In this document: one piece after another, positions 24,019 to 31,988 of the stretch
Position numbering within the stretch: the first letter of the stretch is position 1
Layout: every line of letters starts with the position of its first letter
Source: Puniceicoccaceae bacterium
GTDB lineage: Bacteria; Verrucomicrobiota; Verrucomicrobiae; Opitutales; Coraliomargaritaceae
Assembly (NCBI GenBank): GCA_902516225.1
Contig: CABXXS010000007.1
Coordinates: forward strand, 1-32,534
Reading direction: 5' to 3'
Length of the DNA: 32,534 bases
Notes under the pieces: model-generated
What the model saw: the letters and a program-made list of their open reading frames with translations, nothing else
Told to the model about the DNA's origin: nothing
Database searches by the model: none
Program-made: the position numbers and the translations under genes

Positions 24019-25149
24019 ATGTCTTCAAATTTAAATTGGCGCATCCCGCCGATTGGTTTGTTTATTGTCAGCATAGTCGTGGCTTTGACTTTTCTTGGTT
24101 TAGTAGTGCTCTTCAGTGCTTCTCAAGCGATGTACGATGGAGATTCTACTGTACTCCTGCGTAAACAGCTCATTTGGCTTTTTCTGGCTACTTTGGCCGG
24201 TGGACTAGCCTTGCTAGTGGATTTAGAAGCCCTCCGTAAATATGTTTATTGGCTGGGGCTAGCCTCTATTCTTCTTCTTTTACTAGTTCTTATTCCAGGT
24301 ATCGGTGTTGAGGTTAATGGCGCTAGGCGTTGGATGGATTTTGGTTTTATGCGTTTGCAGGTCTCTGAGGTCGGTAAGCTAGGTCTTCTTTTCGCTCTGG
24401 CGCATTATTTGGCTTCTCACCGTCGTGACCTCGACCAACCAATAAAAGGCTTCCTACTCCCATGTGGGTTGCTAGCGATTTTCTGTTTACTTATTATCTT
24501 AGAACCAGATTACGGCACCGCCTTTCTTTGTGGTGCTGTGGGAGGCTGCATGTTGTTCCTCGCTGGATTACGACTTAAGTTCTTAATCCCTACAGCTGCG
24601 AGCGCGCTGAGCCTATTCTCCATAGCGGTCTATCACGACCCCATTCGTTTGAAACGTATCACTTCGTTTCTCGACGTTGAGGGTAACCGTACAGACAGTG
24701 CCTACCAATTATGGCAGGGTATTCTTGCCTTTGGTGCTGGCGGATTAGAAGGAGTTGGCCTTGGCGAAGGACGCCAGCAAATGTCCTTTCTCCCAGAAGC
24801 GCACACAGACTTTATTTTTGCTATTGTAGGCGAGGAGCTAGGTTTCATCTTTACCGCAGGAGTCGTAGTACTCTTTATGACGCTCTTCTTTATCGGCTTT
24901 TTGCAGCTTAAGCGTGCGCCGAACCTGTATCAATACCTTCTTGTTATGGGGGCTCTTCTGTTCATTACCTTACAGGCGCTCATTAATATAGGAGTTGTTA
25001 CTGGCTGTTTGCCGACCAAAGGTATGTCGCTTCCATTTATATCCTATGGCGGATCCAATCTTGTTTTCATGTTCACACTTACTGGTATTATACTCAATGG
25101 CTTTCGTTCGTGGGAGTTACCTGTGCTTAGGAGTCAGCGTCTGCTATGA
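24019..25149 (+). CDS. ftsW: Division-specific lipid II polymerase (SEDS family)
   Basis: FtsW is the SEDS-family peptidoglycan glycosyltransferase of the divisome, working with a class B PBP (FtsI, not in this window). The 376-aa protein has about ten predicted membrane helices. Signature segments are the N-terminal VLFSASQAMYDGDS, GARRWMDFGFMRLQVSEVGKL (the SE-x2-K motif), LEPDYGTAF with the catalytic Asp, FAIVGEELGFIF and LPFISYGGSN. RodA shares these motifs; the position between murD and murG supports FtsW. It overlaps murG by ATGA. The start ATG lacks a Shine-Dalgarno match and lies 45 bp after the LysM gene. Confidence 0.94.
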   Translation: MSSNLNWRIPPIGLFIVSIVVALTFLGLVVLFSASQAMYDGDSTVLLRKQLIWLFLATLAGGLALLVDLEALRKYVYWLGLASILLLLLVLIPGIGVEVNGARRWMDFGFMRLQVSEVGKLGLLFALAHYLASHRRDLDQPIKGFLLPCGLLAIFCLLIILEPDYGTAFLCGAVGGCMLFLAGLRLKFLIPTAASALSLFSIAVYHDPIRLKRITSFLDVEGNRTDSAYQLWQGILAFGAGGLEGVGLGEGRQQMSFLPEAHTDFIFAIVGEELGFIFTAGVVVLFMTLFFIGFLQLKRAPNLYQYLLVMGALLFITLQALINIGVVTGCLPTKGMSLPFISYGGSNLVFMFTLTGIILNGFRSWELPVLRSQRLL

Positions 25150-26243
25150 GAAAAATTATCATAGCCTGCGGCGGTACTGGCGGGCATCTCGCCCCGGGTA
25201 TTGCAGTTGCTGAAGCGTTGAATGAGCGTGGTAACAAAAGCCTACTCTTAATCAGCCAGAAGCAGGTTGATTCAGCGCTAATAAAAAAATACGAGGAACT
25301 CGATTTTTTGAAAATGCCAGGTCGTGCCTTCGCAGGGGGAATTGTCCAGCGCTTCACTTTTCTTTTCGACTTACTGTCTGCTTTTATGGTCTCACGGCGA
25401 GTCTTACGCAAGGAAACGCCTGATTTGGTTTTACTTTTTGGAGGCTTCCTTTCGCTAGGCTTGGGCTTGGCAGCCAAGACTAAAGGAGTACCTGTTGTAC
25501 TACACGAGGCGAATTGCCATCCTGGACGTGCTGTGCGCTTGATTAAGTATCTCTGTGAGCGCATTTACTTGCCGCCAGCTGTTACTTTGAGTGGTGTACC
25601 GGACGAACGTATACGCCATTATGGATATCCCTTACGCAGGGAAATCAAACACTCAGTTAAAGCGCATGCCCAGAGTCGCCTAAAAATTAAAGTTCCAAAT
25701 AAGCTACTCGTGGTTATCGGGGGCAGTCAGGGTGCTTGTGTGCTTAACGATTGGGTTAAGGATAACTTTAGGTTCCTAGCGAAGGAGGGTATCTCTGTTT
25801 ATTGCGTTACAGGACTAGGCAACAGATCATCCATGACATTATATGAGGCGGATAAAAAGGGTACTGATATGACTGCAACTTTAGTGCCTTTTTCCGATCA
25901 AATGAGTGATGTAATTTGCGCCGCTGACTTGATTGTATCACGGGCGGGTGCTGGCTCGATAGCTGAGATTATACGTTGTAGGGTGCCCGCAATTTTAATT
26001 CCGTATCCTTATGCATGTGATGATCATCAACAAGCGAATGCGATCGCTCACGAGCAGGCTGATGCTGGGATTATTTTAGCTCAAGAACAGCTCGAAGAAT
26101 TGACTGCAGAGGTGATTAATCTTATATTTGACGATAGTCAGATTGCTAATTTTAAAACTAGCTTAGAACGATTAGATTGCTCTAATTCAAGCGAGCTCAT
26201 TACTTCCGATTTACTCCGTCTTTGTGAAGGAGGTAAATCATGA
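25146..26243 (+). CDS. murG: Lipid II synthase (UDP-GlcNAc:undecaprenyl-PP-MurNAc-pentapeptide GlcNAc transferase)
   Basis: MurG is the peripheral inner-membrane GT28 enzyme that converts lipid I to lipid II. The N-terminal glycine-rich loop CGGTGGHLAPGIAVAEAL, the second loop FGGFLSLGLGLAAK, HEANCHPGRAVR, the C-domain GGSQGACVLND and the donor-binding SRAGAGSIAEI...PAILIPYPYACDDHQQANA are all visible. In the second loop the usual GGY(V)S is FGGFLS, a conservative change. Length is 365 aa. The start codon is inside the ftsW stop (ATGA), with GGAG about 12 nt upstream; the stop overlaps murC-murB by four bases. Expression is therefore likely coupled along the operon. Confidence 0.95.
   Translation: MRKIIIACGGTGGHLAPGIAVAEALNERGNKSLLLISQKQVDSALIKKYEELDFLKMPGRAFAGGIVQRFTFLFDLLSAFMVSRRVLRKETPDLVLLFGGFLSLGLGLAAKTKGVPVVLHEANCHPGRAVRLIKYLCERIYLPPAVTLSGVPDERIRHYGYPLRREIKHSVKAHAQSRLKIKVPNKLLVVIGGSQGACVLNDWVKDNFRFLAKEGISVYCVTGLGNRSSMTLYEADKKGTDMTATLVPFSDQMSDVICAADLIVSRAGAGSIAEIIRCRVPAILIPYPYACDDHQQANAIAHEQADAGIILAQEQLEELTAEVINLIFDDSQIANFKTSLERLDCSNSSELITSDLLRLCEGGKS
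26227..26233 (+). promoter_or_regulatory. Perfect Shine-Dalgarno sequence of murC-murB
   Basis: AAGGAGG lies 6 nt before the ATG at 26240, inside the end of murG. It is the strongest ribosome-binding site in the window, where most genes show none, and would allow independent initiation on the fusion gene. Confidence 0.8.
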
Positions 26244-28471
26244 ATAGTACGGAGCAAAACTTTTTATTTGTAGGTGTTGGTGGTATGGGGATGGCTCCCC
26301 TGGCTTGTTGGATGTCACAAGCTGGTCACTGCGTAATCGGATGTGATGCACATCTGCAAGAGAGTGTGCGTTTATTGCTCACACACTCAGGTGTAGAACT
26401 TAAAGACTTTATCCTGCCCGAGCAGGTGATTGATTTTTCCACTGTTGTCTACTCAAGCGCAGTGTCTCAGACGCATCCTCTACTTGTCTGCGCTCGTAAA
26501 GCAGGCCTGCGCTGCCTCAAGCGTGGCGAGATGCTAAATGAAATCACTCGTGATAAAAAGCTCATAGCGGTAGTAGGTAGTCACGGTAAGACGACCACGT
26601 GTGGAATGATCGCGCACGGGAGTCTCAATTCTGGAATAGAAATTGATTACATCATAGGTGGTCTTTTCGCAGACCCATCCATACCGCCTGCCCGCTGCTG
26701 CGGGAGCGATTGGATCGTAGCCGAGGTGGACGAGAGTGATGGAACAATCGACTTATTTTCGCCAGAAGTCACTCTTGTGCTCAATATAGATTGGGATCAC
26801 GCTGATTATTACGACGACGCCAATAAACTTAATCTCGCCTTTACTCATCTCCTTGAGCGAACCAGGCAAACAATTCTCGCACCTAGTAAGCTACATTTTG
26901 AGCCATTAGAAGGTGCCGTTATAAAGCATTTTGATGGTAGTATCGACCAATTGGGTGTACAACTAAATGGAGCTGGAAGATTTAACCGTGTGAACGCCGA
27001 TGCAGCCGCAGCAGTTCTTGCTCTTTTTAATTCTTCTCTAAAGAAAGACAACCTAACGTCTTTTCCAGGCATGCTGCGTAGACAAAGCACGCTTTATAGC
27101 GATGCTAATTTAACATTGGTTGAAGACTATGCTCATCATCCCACAGAAATCGACGCGTTGATCGAATGTCTCAAAAAAAGTGAACCAGAGAAGGAACTTA
27201 TTATCGTTTTTCAGCCTCATCGATATTCTCGAACACGTCAGTTCAAAAATACTTTTGTTAATTCACTGCAAGCCGCAGATCGCGTTTTTCTTTTACCTGT
27301 CTACGCCGCACACGAGATCCCTATCGATGGGGGTGATACTTCAGCTCTACGGCAGGCTTTTTCCAGCCAGATTCCTGTCGAGTTAGAGATGTCTTTCTCA
27401 GGTATGCAGGTTTTGGCCGGTGCGTTATGTGGATCACTAGCTCAGATAGCATTCGTTGGTGCAGGCGACATTGGGGAATTTGCCGCTGCCTTCGTTAGCT
27501 GGTTACGACCCGATTTTTCTAGGAAGCGGACATTAGATGCTGCCTTGATTGAATACCTAAAATCTCGAGTATCTCCGGGCTGTCGTTTAAAGTTACAAGA
27601 ACCACTTGCGAAAAAGACTACAATCCGAATCGGTGGCAATGCTCGTTTCTTTTCAGAACCTGCGAACTTAAGTGACTTACATGTTTTGCTTAAAGCATCA
27701 AAAATCTTTGGTGTTCCTACTTTTTGCTTAGGGCAGGGCTCTAATATTTTGGTACCTGATCACGGGTTTGACGGGCTGATCATTCGCTTCTCTGCTACGG
27801 GTTGGCGCCGTATCGAAGCTTTGGGAGGAGGACGTATCTGGGCGGCAGCGGGTGGACGGCTTAAACAAATTTGTGGTTTTGCCGCTAAACACCAGCTCAG
27901 CGGATTTGAGTTTCTGGAGGGCATTCCAGGTGCGATCGGCGGAGCATTGCGGATGAATGCGGGAGCTATGGGTAGTTGGATCTTTGATCTCGTAGAAAGG
28001 GTACAATTCATCGATGAGTTTGGTCACTACCAAGATTTACCAAAGTCTGCTTTTCATTTCGGATACCGGAAGGTCGAAGAGATTAGCCGTGGTATTGCAC
28101 TTGGAGCAATTCTTTCCAGTGCAGAAGTAAGCACACAATCATCAATTAGAGGGCGCATTGATAGCTACTCTACGACTCGTAAAGAAAGTCAGCCTCACAT
28201 TGCTAGCGCAGGTTGTATATTTAAAAATCCAGAGGGTAACTATGCAGGTAAGCTAATCGACGAATTAGGAATTAAAGGTATGAGTGTGGGGGCAGCAGAA
28301 GTCTCCGACATACATGGTAATTTTATCGTAAACAACGGAGGTGCGAAATCTGCTGACGTAGTTGAGTTAATACGTCGAATACGAGCTAAGGTCGAAGCAG
28401 AAACTGGCTATGTCTTAGAGCCCGAGGTTTTGCTAGTTGGTCAATCGTGGGAGGATGCTTTAGATAAATGA
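26240..28471 (+). CDS. murC-murB: MurC-MurB fusion: UDP-MurNAc-L-alanine ligase plus UDP-enolpyruvyl-GlcNAc reductase
   Basis: A 743-residue bifunctional protein. Residues 1-430 are MurC, which adds L-Ala to UDP-MurNAc: GVGGMGMAPLA (12-22), ATP loop GSHGKTTT (113-120), EVDESDGT, the NIDWDHADY motif, HHPTEI (299-304) and FQPHRYSR (324-331). Residues about 445-743 are MurB, which makes UDP-MurNAc with NADPH and FAD: KKTTIRIGGNARFF, GQGSNILVPDHGFDG, GIPGAIGGALRMNAGAMG, GYRK, SAGCIFKNP (656-664) and the VNNGGAKSADV segment near the end. The proton-donor position holds Cys659 where E. coli MurB has Ser; Cys occurs naturally there in some MurBs. Two consecutive steps are thus in one chain, in reverse order of the reactions. 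ATGA overlaps join it to murG and ddl. Confidence 0.96.
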   Translation: MNSTEQNFLFVGVGGMGMAPLACWMSQAGHCVIGCDAHLQESVRLLLTHSGVELKDFILPEQVIDFSTVVYSSAVSQTHPLLVCARKAGLRCLKRGEMLNEITRDKKLIAVVGSHGKTTTCGMIAHGSLNSGIEIDYIIGGLFADPSIPPARCCGSDWIVAEVDESDGTIDLFSPEVTLVLNIDWDHADYYDDANKLNLAFTHLLERTRQTILAPSKLHFEPLEGAVIKHFDGSIDQLGVQLNGAGRFNRVNADAAAAVLALFNSSLKKDNLTSFPGMLRRQSTLYSDANLTLVEDYAHHPTEIDALIECLKKSEPEKELIIVFQPHRYSRTRQFKNTFVNSLQAADRVFLLPVYAAHEIPIDGGDTSALRQAFSSQIPVELEMSFSGMQVLAGALCGSLAQIAFVGAGDIGEFAAAFVSWLRPDFSRKRTLDAALIEYLKSRVSPGCRLKLQEPLAKKTTIRIGGNARFFSEPANLSDLHVLLKASKIFGVPTFCLGQGSNILVPDHGFDGLIIRFSATGWRRIEALGGGRIWAAAGGRLKQICGFAAKHQLSGFEFLEGIPGAIGGALRMNAGAMGSWIFDLVERVQFIDEFGHYQDLPKSAFHFGYRKVEEISRGIALGAILSSAEVSTQSSIRGRIDSYSTTRKESQPHIASAGCIFKNPEGNYAGKLIDELGIKGMSVGAAEVSDIHGNFIVNNGGAKSADVVELIRRIRAKVEAETGYVLEPEVLLVGQSWEDALDK

Positions 28472-29391
28472 GCAATCCTAAAATAGTGATTCTATACGGC
28501 GGTGTAAGTTCTGAACGTGAGGTCTCTTTGCAATCTGGTAAAGCTGTGGCAGAGGCATTAGCTACACATTTCCAAGTAGAGTTGATAGAGCTTAATTCAG
28601 AGGCTTTACCTCAATCTATTCGAGCCGATCAATCGATTGTTTTTCCAGCCCTTCATGGTAGCTTTGGAGAGGACGGGCGACTCCAGGCACTACTCGATGA
28701 TCAGAGTATTCATTATTGTGGAAGTGATGCTTTATCCAGCCGTATTTGTATGGACAAAGCGGCGAGTAAGGAAATCGCACGTGAGTTAAAAATAACTACT
28801 CCAAATTCGATAACTTTTGATGGATCCAATGTACCACTAGCCGATGAAGTTATTACAAAACTGGGTTGCTCCTTAGTCGTAAAACCAGCACAAGAGGGTA
28901 GCAGTATCGGCTTACATCTTACGGAACATCGGTCTGCCCTTGGGCTAGCCCTTTCTACCATTCGCTCTAATAAATGGCTCATTGAGCAACGAATCCGTGG
29001 ACGTGAGTTAACCGTAGGTATACTTAATGGGGTTGCCATGGGAATTGTTGAAATCTACAGTCAGAGCGGCATTTATGACTACGATACAAAGTACTCCCCC
29101 GGCACGGCTGAGTATCTTTTCCCTGCGCAACTAGATTCTGGTTTATCAAGGAAGATCAAAGAGCAAGCGGAGCAGATATTTGATGCCTGCGGCTGTCGCG
29201 ACTTTGGGCGCGTAGATTTTCTCCTAGATAACTCGACGCCTTACTTTTTAGAGATCAATACGTTGCCAGGTATGACAACAACCAGTCTCTTGCCTAAAAG
29301 TGCTCTGTGCCAAGAATATGATTTCGAACAATTAGCCATTGAGCTTGTAGCACCTGCAGTTGCTCGATTTAAATCGGCAAGTATTAAATGA
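28468..29391 (+). CDS. ddl: D-alanine--D-alanine ligase
   Basis: Ddl makes the D-Ala-D-Ala dipeptide for the peptidoglycan stem, the target of vancomycin. The 307-aa ATP-grasp enzyme (DdlB size) shows LYGGVSSEREVSLQSG, FPALHGSFGEDGRLQALLD, Y-GSDALSSRICMDKAASKE, VVKPAQEGSSIGLHLT, EQRIRGRELTVGIL, YDYDTKYSPGTAEYLFPAQL and DFGRVDFLLDN...LEINTLPGMTTTSLLPKSA. The Tyr in YDTKY is in the position of D-Ala-D-Ala-forming enzymes rather than the Phe of D-Ala-D-Lac ligases. Its start overlaps murC-murB by ATGA, with GGAGG 13 nt upstream, and its stop overlaps ftsQ. Confidence 0.96.
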   Translation: MSNPKIVILYGGVSSEREVSLQSGKAVAEALATHFQVELIELNSEALPQSIRADQSIVFPALHGSFGEDGRLQALLDDQSIHYCGSDALSSRICMDKAASKEIARELKITTPNSITFDGSNVPLADEVITKLGCSLVVKPAQEGSSIGLHLTEHRSALGLALSTIRSNKWLIEQRIRGRELTVGILNGVAMGIVEIYSQSGIYDYDTKYSPGTAEYLFPAQLDSGLSRKIKEQAEQIFDACGCRDFGRVDFLLDNSTPYFLEINTLPGMTTTSLLPKSALCQEYDFEQLAIELVAPAVARFKSASIK

Positions 29392-30317
29392 TCGGAGGTG
29401 GCAAACAAAAGGGCAGCACATCTGCCGGTAGCAAGAATAGTTGGCGTACTTTATCAGGAAGTACGCCCATTAAACCGCTAGCTGGAGGCAAACGTAGGAG
29501 CCCAGAAATATTTAGATTTTTAGCTTTGATTTTTATGCCTATTCTTTTTTTAGGCGGTATAGTTCTATCAGTCATTTACTTTAAAAATACTGAAAAATCT
29601 TTTAAAATTACCACTCCATCCAAGCTAGTTGAGAAAATTATTTTCGATACAGACGGTGTACTGCCGAGTTCTTGGCTAAGCACGGTAATCGAATTACGAC
29701 GCGATACGAATATGATGGAGGCAGATATTCATGCTATGAAGCAGCAACTCGAAGCACATAGGCAGGTGAAGTCTGCCTCGGTTGAGCGCCAGTTCCCAAA
29801 TATATTAAAAATTAATATTAAGGAGTATGAGCCAGTTATGAGGATGCGTGTCGCGGCATCTAATGATCAAATAGAGCTGCGCATAGTGTCACGTTCAGGT
29901 ACTATCTACCAGGGTGAAGGTTACACAGAGGTGATTTTAAACGAGTTGCCCTATCTCCAGCCATATCAGCACCCTGAGGGTGGGTTAAATTCACTTCATG
30001 GAATCGATCAGGTGGCAGAATTACTTGATTTGACCCGTCGTACACAGCCAAATTTTTACAAGTCTTTGAAGGTAGTTTCACTGGAAGATTATTCTGGATA
30101 TCCTGATATGCTAGGCGATGTCATTGAGTTTCGTACGACGATCGTACCTCGCGTTATTTTCGGATTGAATATTGATTTTGCGCAACAACTAGATCGACTC
30201 GGACTAATTTTCCAATATTTGAAAAGTCGCGACAACCCCGCTCTCAAGCGCATTGATCTCTCTGTTCCAGGGTCAGCTGCAGTCCAATTTGAGAAAGGGC
30301 TTATAAGAACACATTAA
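29388..30317 (+). CDS. ftsQ: Cell division protein FtsQ-like (POTRA domain)
   Basis: FtsQ/DivIB is a bitopic divisome protein that recruits FtsB-FtsL and regulates septal synthesis. This 309-aa protein has a basic cytoplasmic tail (1-40), one membrane helix (about 41-65) and a periplasmic domain. In the latter, LRRDTNMMEADIHAMKQQLEAHRQVKSASVERQFPN...LKINIKEYEPVMRM fits a POTRA fold. A beta domain around 160-300 ends with KRIDLSVPGSAAVQFE, like the family's DLR...-V terminal strand. Sequence similarity to FtsQ is weak, so the call leans on topology and on its place directly after ddl with an ATGA overlap. It is the last gene of the run: peptide deformylase follows, convergent, 18 bp away. FtsA and FtsZ genes are not present. 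Confidence 0.8.
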   Translation: MIGGGKQKGSTSAGSKNSWRTLSGSTPIKPLAGGKRRSPEIFRFLALIFMPILFLGGIVLSVIYFKNTEKSFKITTPSKLVEKIIFDTDGVLPSSWLSTVIELRRDTNMMEADIHAMKQQLEAHRQVKSASVERQFPNILKINIKEYEPVMRMRVAASNDQIELRIVSRSGTIYQGEGYTEVILNELPYLQPYQHPEGGLNSLHGIDQVAELLDLTRRTQPNFYKSLKVVSLEDYSGYPDMLGDVIEFRTTIVPRVIFGLNIDFAQQLDRLGLIFQYLKSRDNPALKRIDLSVPGSAAVQFEKGLIRTH

Positions 30318-30335
30318 ATAGGCGTAGCCTTTTAA

Positions 30336-30914
30336 TTATTTCTTATTGAGAAAATCACGGCTCGCACGTTTGATTTTTTTGATTTTTGCCTCGTTTTTCT
30401 TGAGGTCACGTTTGTCCATACGATCAATAAAGAGCTTCCCATTTAAGTGATCGACTTCGTGCAGGACACAGCGACCGAGGAGTCCGTCGGCTTCCAGTAC
30501 ATGCGGGGTTGCCTCGGTATCTTGGAATTCGCAACGTACGCATACTGGACGAGCTACCTTTCCGTTGACTGCGGGGAAGGAGAGGCACCCTTCTTCGTAC
30601 ACATCCTCTGTCTTATCGATAATACTTACCTTTGGGTTAAGGAGTGCCATTGGCATAATAAGTTCTAGTGGCGGCTGCTTTGCGTCGTACTTGTAATAAA
30701 ATGGCACACTAGCACCTACTGGAGGACGAACGTCGATTACACAGATTTGAAGGTTCTTGCCAACTTGTTGAGCAGCTAATCCGATGCCCTCTTGATGATA
30801 CATGGTATCAACCATGTCATCGGCGAGTTGGGCTAGTTCCTCATTAAAGTCAGTTATTGGATTGCCGACTTTTCGCAGGATGGGTTCGCCGTATTGAGTG
30901 ACACGTAATATCAT
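30336..30914 (-). CDS. def: Peptide deformylase
   Basis: Removes the N-terminal formyl group from nascent proteins using a Fe2+ or Zn2+ centre. The three family motifs are present: motif 1 GIGLAAQQVG (43-52, with Gln where many enzymes have Pro), motif 2 EEGCLSFP (metal ligand Cys110) and motif 3 HEVDHLNG (metal ligands His152 and His156, catalytic Glu153). Between motifs 1 and 2 there is an insertion (about 63-92, VRPPVGASVPFYY...) that makes it longer than E. coli Def (192 versus 169 aa). A Lys-rich C-terminal tail could contact the ribosome. The gene is convergent with ftsQ and divergent from rpmH. It is in a region concerned with translation and membrane insertion, though it is commonly paired with fmt elsewhere. 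Confidence 0.95.
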   Translation of the reverse strand: MILRVTQYGEPILRKVGNPITDFNEELAQLADDMVDTMYHQEGIGLAAQQVGKNLQICVIDVRPPVGASVPFYYKYDAKQPPLELIMPMALLNPKVSIIDKTEDVYEEGCLSFPAVNGKVARPVCVRCEFQDTEATPHVLEADGLLGRCVLHEVDHLNGKLFIDRMDKRDLKKNEAKIKKIKRASRDFLNKK

Positions 30915-31103
30915 TAAAGACTAAGTTTCCATTTTTGACATAAAGACGCAAGTTAATGACGCGATTAGTTATCTTTTATCAAGATTAGTTGCTAAAGTAT
31001 GATTTAAAGAGTAAAAATGGTGTATTTCTGGCAGTTCCTAGCTTGACAGATAAAGAGGCGTAGGTTTTCCTCTGCGGCTTGCCTAAAATAGTGGTATATA
31101 GTT

Positions 31104-31238
31104 ATGAATCCAACCTACAGACCTTCTAAACTCCGCCGCGCGCGCAAATTCGGCTTCCGTGCACGAAATGCAACTCCTTCAGGCCGTAAGGTACTAGCCG
31201 CTCGTCGTGCCAAGGGTCGCCATCGCCTCGCAGCCTAG
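31104..31238 (+). CDS. rpmH: 50S ribosomal protein L34
   Basis: A 44-residue, very basic protein of the large ribosomal subunit, matching L34 throughout: [20 protein letters not shown], then [19 protein letters not shown] and a HRLAA end. The pattern TYRPSK...[22 protein letters not shown] is diagnostic. It is too short to be caught by simple length filters. No Shine-Dalgarno sequence precedes the ATG (upstream is GTATATAGTT). It opens the classical rpmH-rnpA-yidD-yidC block. In many bacteria this block lies near the replication origin next to dnaA, but no dnaA gene or DnaA box is visible here. Confidence 0.96.
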   Translation: MNPTYRPSKLRRARKFGFRARNATPSGRKVLAARRAKGRHRLAA

Positions 31239-31275
31239 TTGGCATAAGTCGTTTGCGAGTACCATTATTGGGGAC

Positions 31276-31647
31276 ATGGGCATCCCGGTTTCATCACGTC
31301 TGCGTAAGCCTCGCGATTTCCAAGATACGCGCAGAGAGGGTCAACGCATTGATTGCGGACCTTTTATAGTGCAATGTTGCACTAGTTTTAAGCCTGGTCC
31401 ATCTCGATTGGGATTAATTACAAGTCGCAGAGTTGGAAAAGCGGTGAAGCGCAATTACGGTAGGCGAATATTTCGCGAACTCTTCCGCCAGTATTCTAGC
31501 GATTTGCCACAAGGTAGCGATTTAGTCGTCGTGTTACGCAGCAGTTTCGATCGCTACAAGTATGCTGATCTAGAGTTGCGCTTGCTTCGTGCTTTTCGAA
31601 CGATATACAAATTTAAGAACTGTAGCGCAGTAGAATTACCTAATTAA
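31276..31647 (+). CDS. rnpA: Ribonuclease P protein component
   Basis: The small basic protein cofactor of RNase P, which matures tRNA 5' ends. The visible core is [15 protein letters not shown]...FIVQC, then [26 protein letters not shown], which contains the RNR-like RNA-binding motif (here KRNYGRR), followed by DLVVVLR and a C-terminal helix. I chose ATG 31276 (123 aa), which places RLRKPRDF near the N-terminus as in relatives. An in-frame GTG at 31207 would give 146 aa and overlap the rpmH end by 32 bases. The gap to rpmH is 37 bp, and the stop codon shares a base with the yidD start (TAATG). Confidence 0.88.
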   Translation: MGIPVSSRLRKPRDFQDTRREGQRIDCGPFIVQCCTSFKPGPSRLGLITSRRVGKAVKRNYGRRIFRELFRQYSSDLPQGSDLVVVLRSSFDRYKYADLELRLLRAFRTIYKFKNCSAVELPN

Positions 31648-31988
31648 TGGCAGCTTATTTACATATGATCTTTAGAATTTTTAAAGCTTCTACACTTTCG
31701 CTTTCTCGTGCGGCAGCGCTCATGGTTCGCCTCTACCAGTTATTCATCTCACCTCTTAAACTATTTTTTTTTGGTACCTCTGGGGCTTGTCGCTTCGAAC
31801 CTACCTGCTCGTGTTACACGCATGAGGCACTTATAAGACATGGGTTTTTCCATGGTTCTTGGTTGGGGTTGCGACGGATTTTACGTTGTCACCCATGGCA
31901 TCGAGGTGGGTTTGATCCTGTCCCGAATATTAAAAGTGAACATCAGCATAGTATTTCACCTCCTTACAAAAAGCACATAGATGGATAA
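31647..31988 (+). CDS. yidD: Membrane protein insertion efficiency factor YidD
   Basis: A small amphipathic protein at the inner membrane that helps YidC-dependent insertion. The family core is [13 protein letters not shown]...[19 protein letters not shown]...[24 protein letters not shown], with Cys48, Cys54 and Cys56 in the CRF-PTCS-Y motif. The 113-aa protein has an N-terminal extension of about 25 residues; Met7 is a possible alternative start. Both ends overlap neighbours: one base with rnpA and eight bases with yidC. This strongly suggests translational coupling in the rpmH-rnpA-yidD-yidC operon. Confidence 0.94.
   Translation: MAAYLHMIFRIFKASTLSLSRAAALMVRLYQLFISPLKLFFFGTSGACRFEPTCSCYTHEALIRHGFFHGSWLGLRRILRCHPWHRGGFDPVPNIKSEHQHSISPPYKKHIDG

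Noticed and set aside
27728..28033. 101-codon minus-strand frame opposite the MurB domain
   Set aside because: It is a shadow of conserved MurB motifs (GQGSNI and GIPGAIGGA regions) and has no start signal.
31030..31042. Sigma-54-like GG...GC element before rpmH (CTGGCAGTTCCTAGC)
   Set aside because: The spacing between GG and GC is 9 nt instead of the strict 10, and a ribosomal protein gene is an unlikely target.
31043..31048. Perfect TTGACA upstream of rpmH as a promoter
   Set aside because: No acceptable -10 box occurs 15-19 bp downstream. The TAAAAT at 31084 is too far away, so I did not list a promoter.
30915..31103. Replication origin next to rpmH
   Set aside because: No TTATNCACA DnaA boxes, no dnaA or dnaN, and no AT-rich repeat array are visible.
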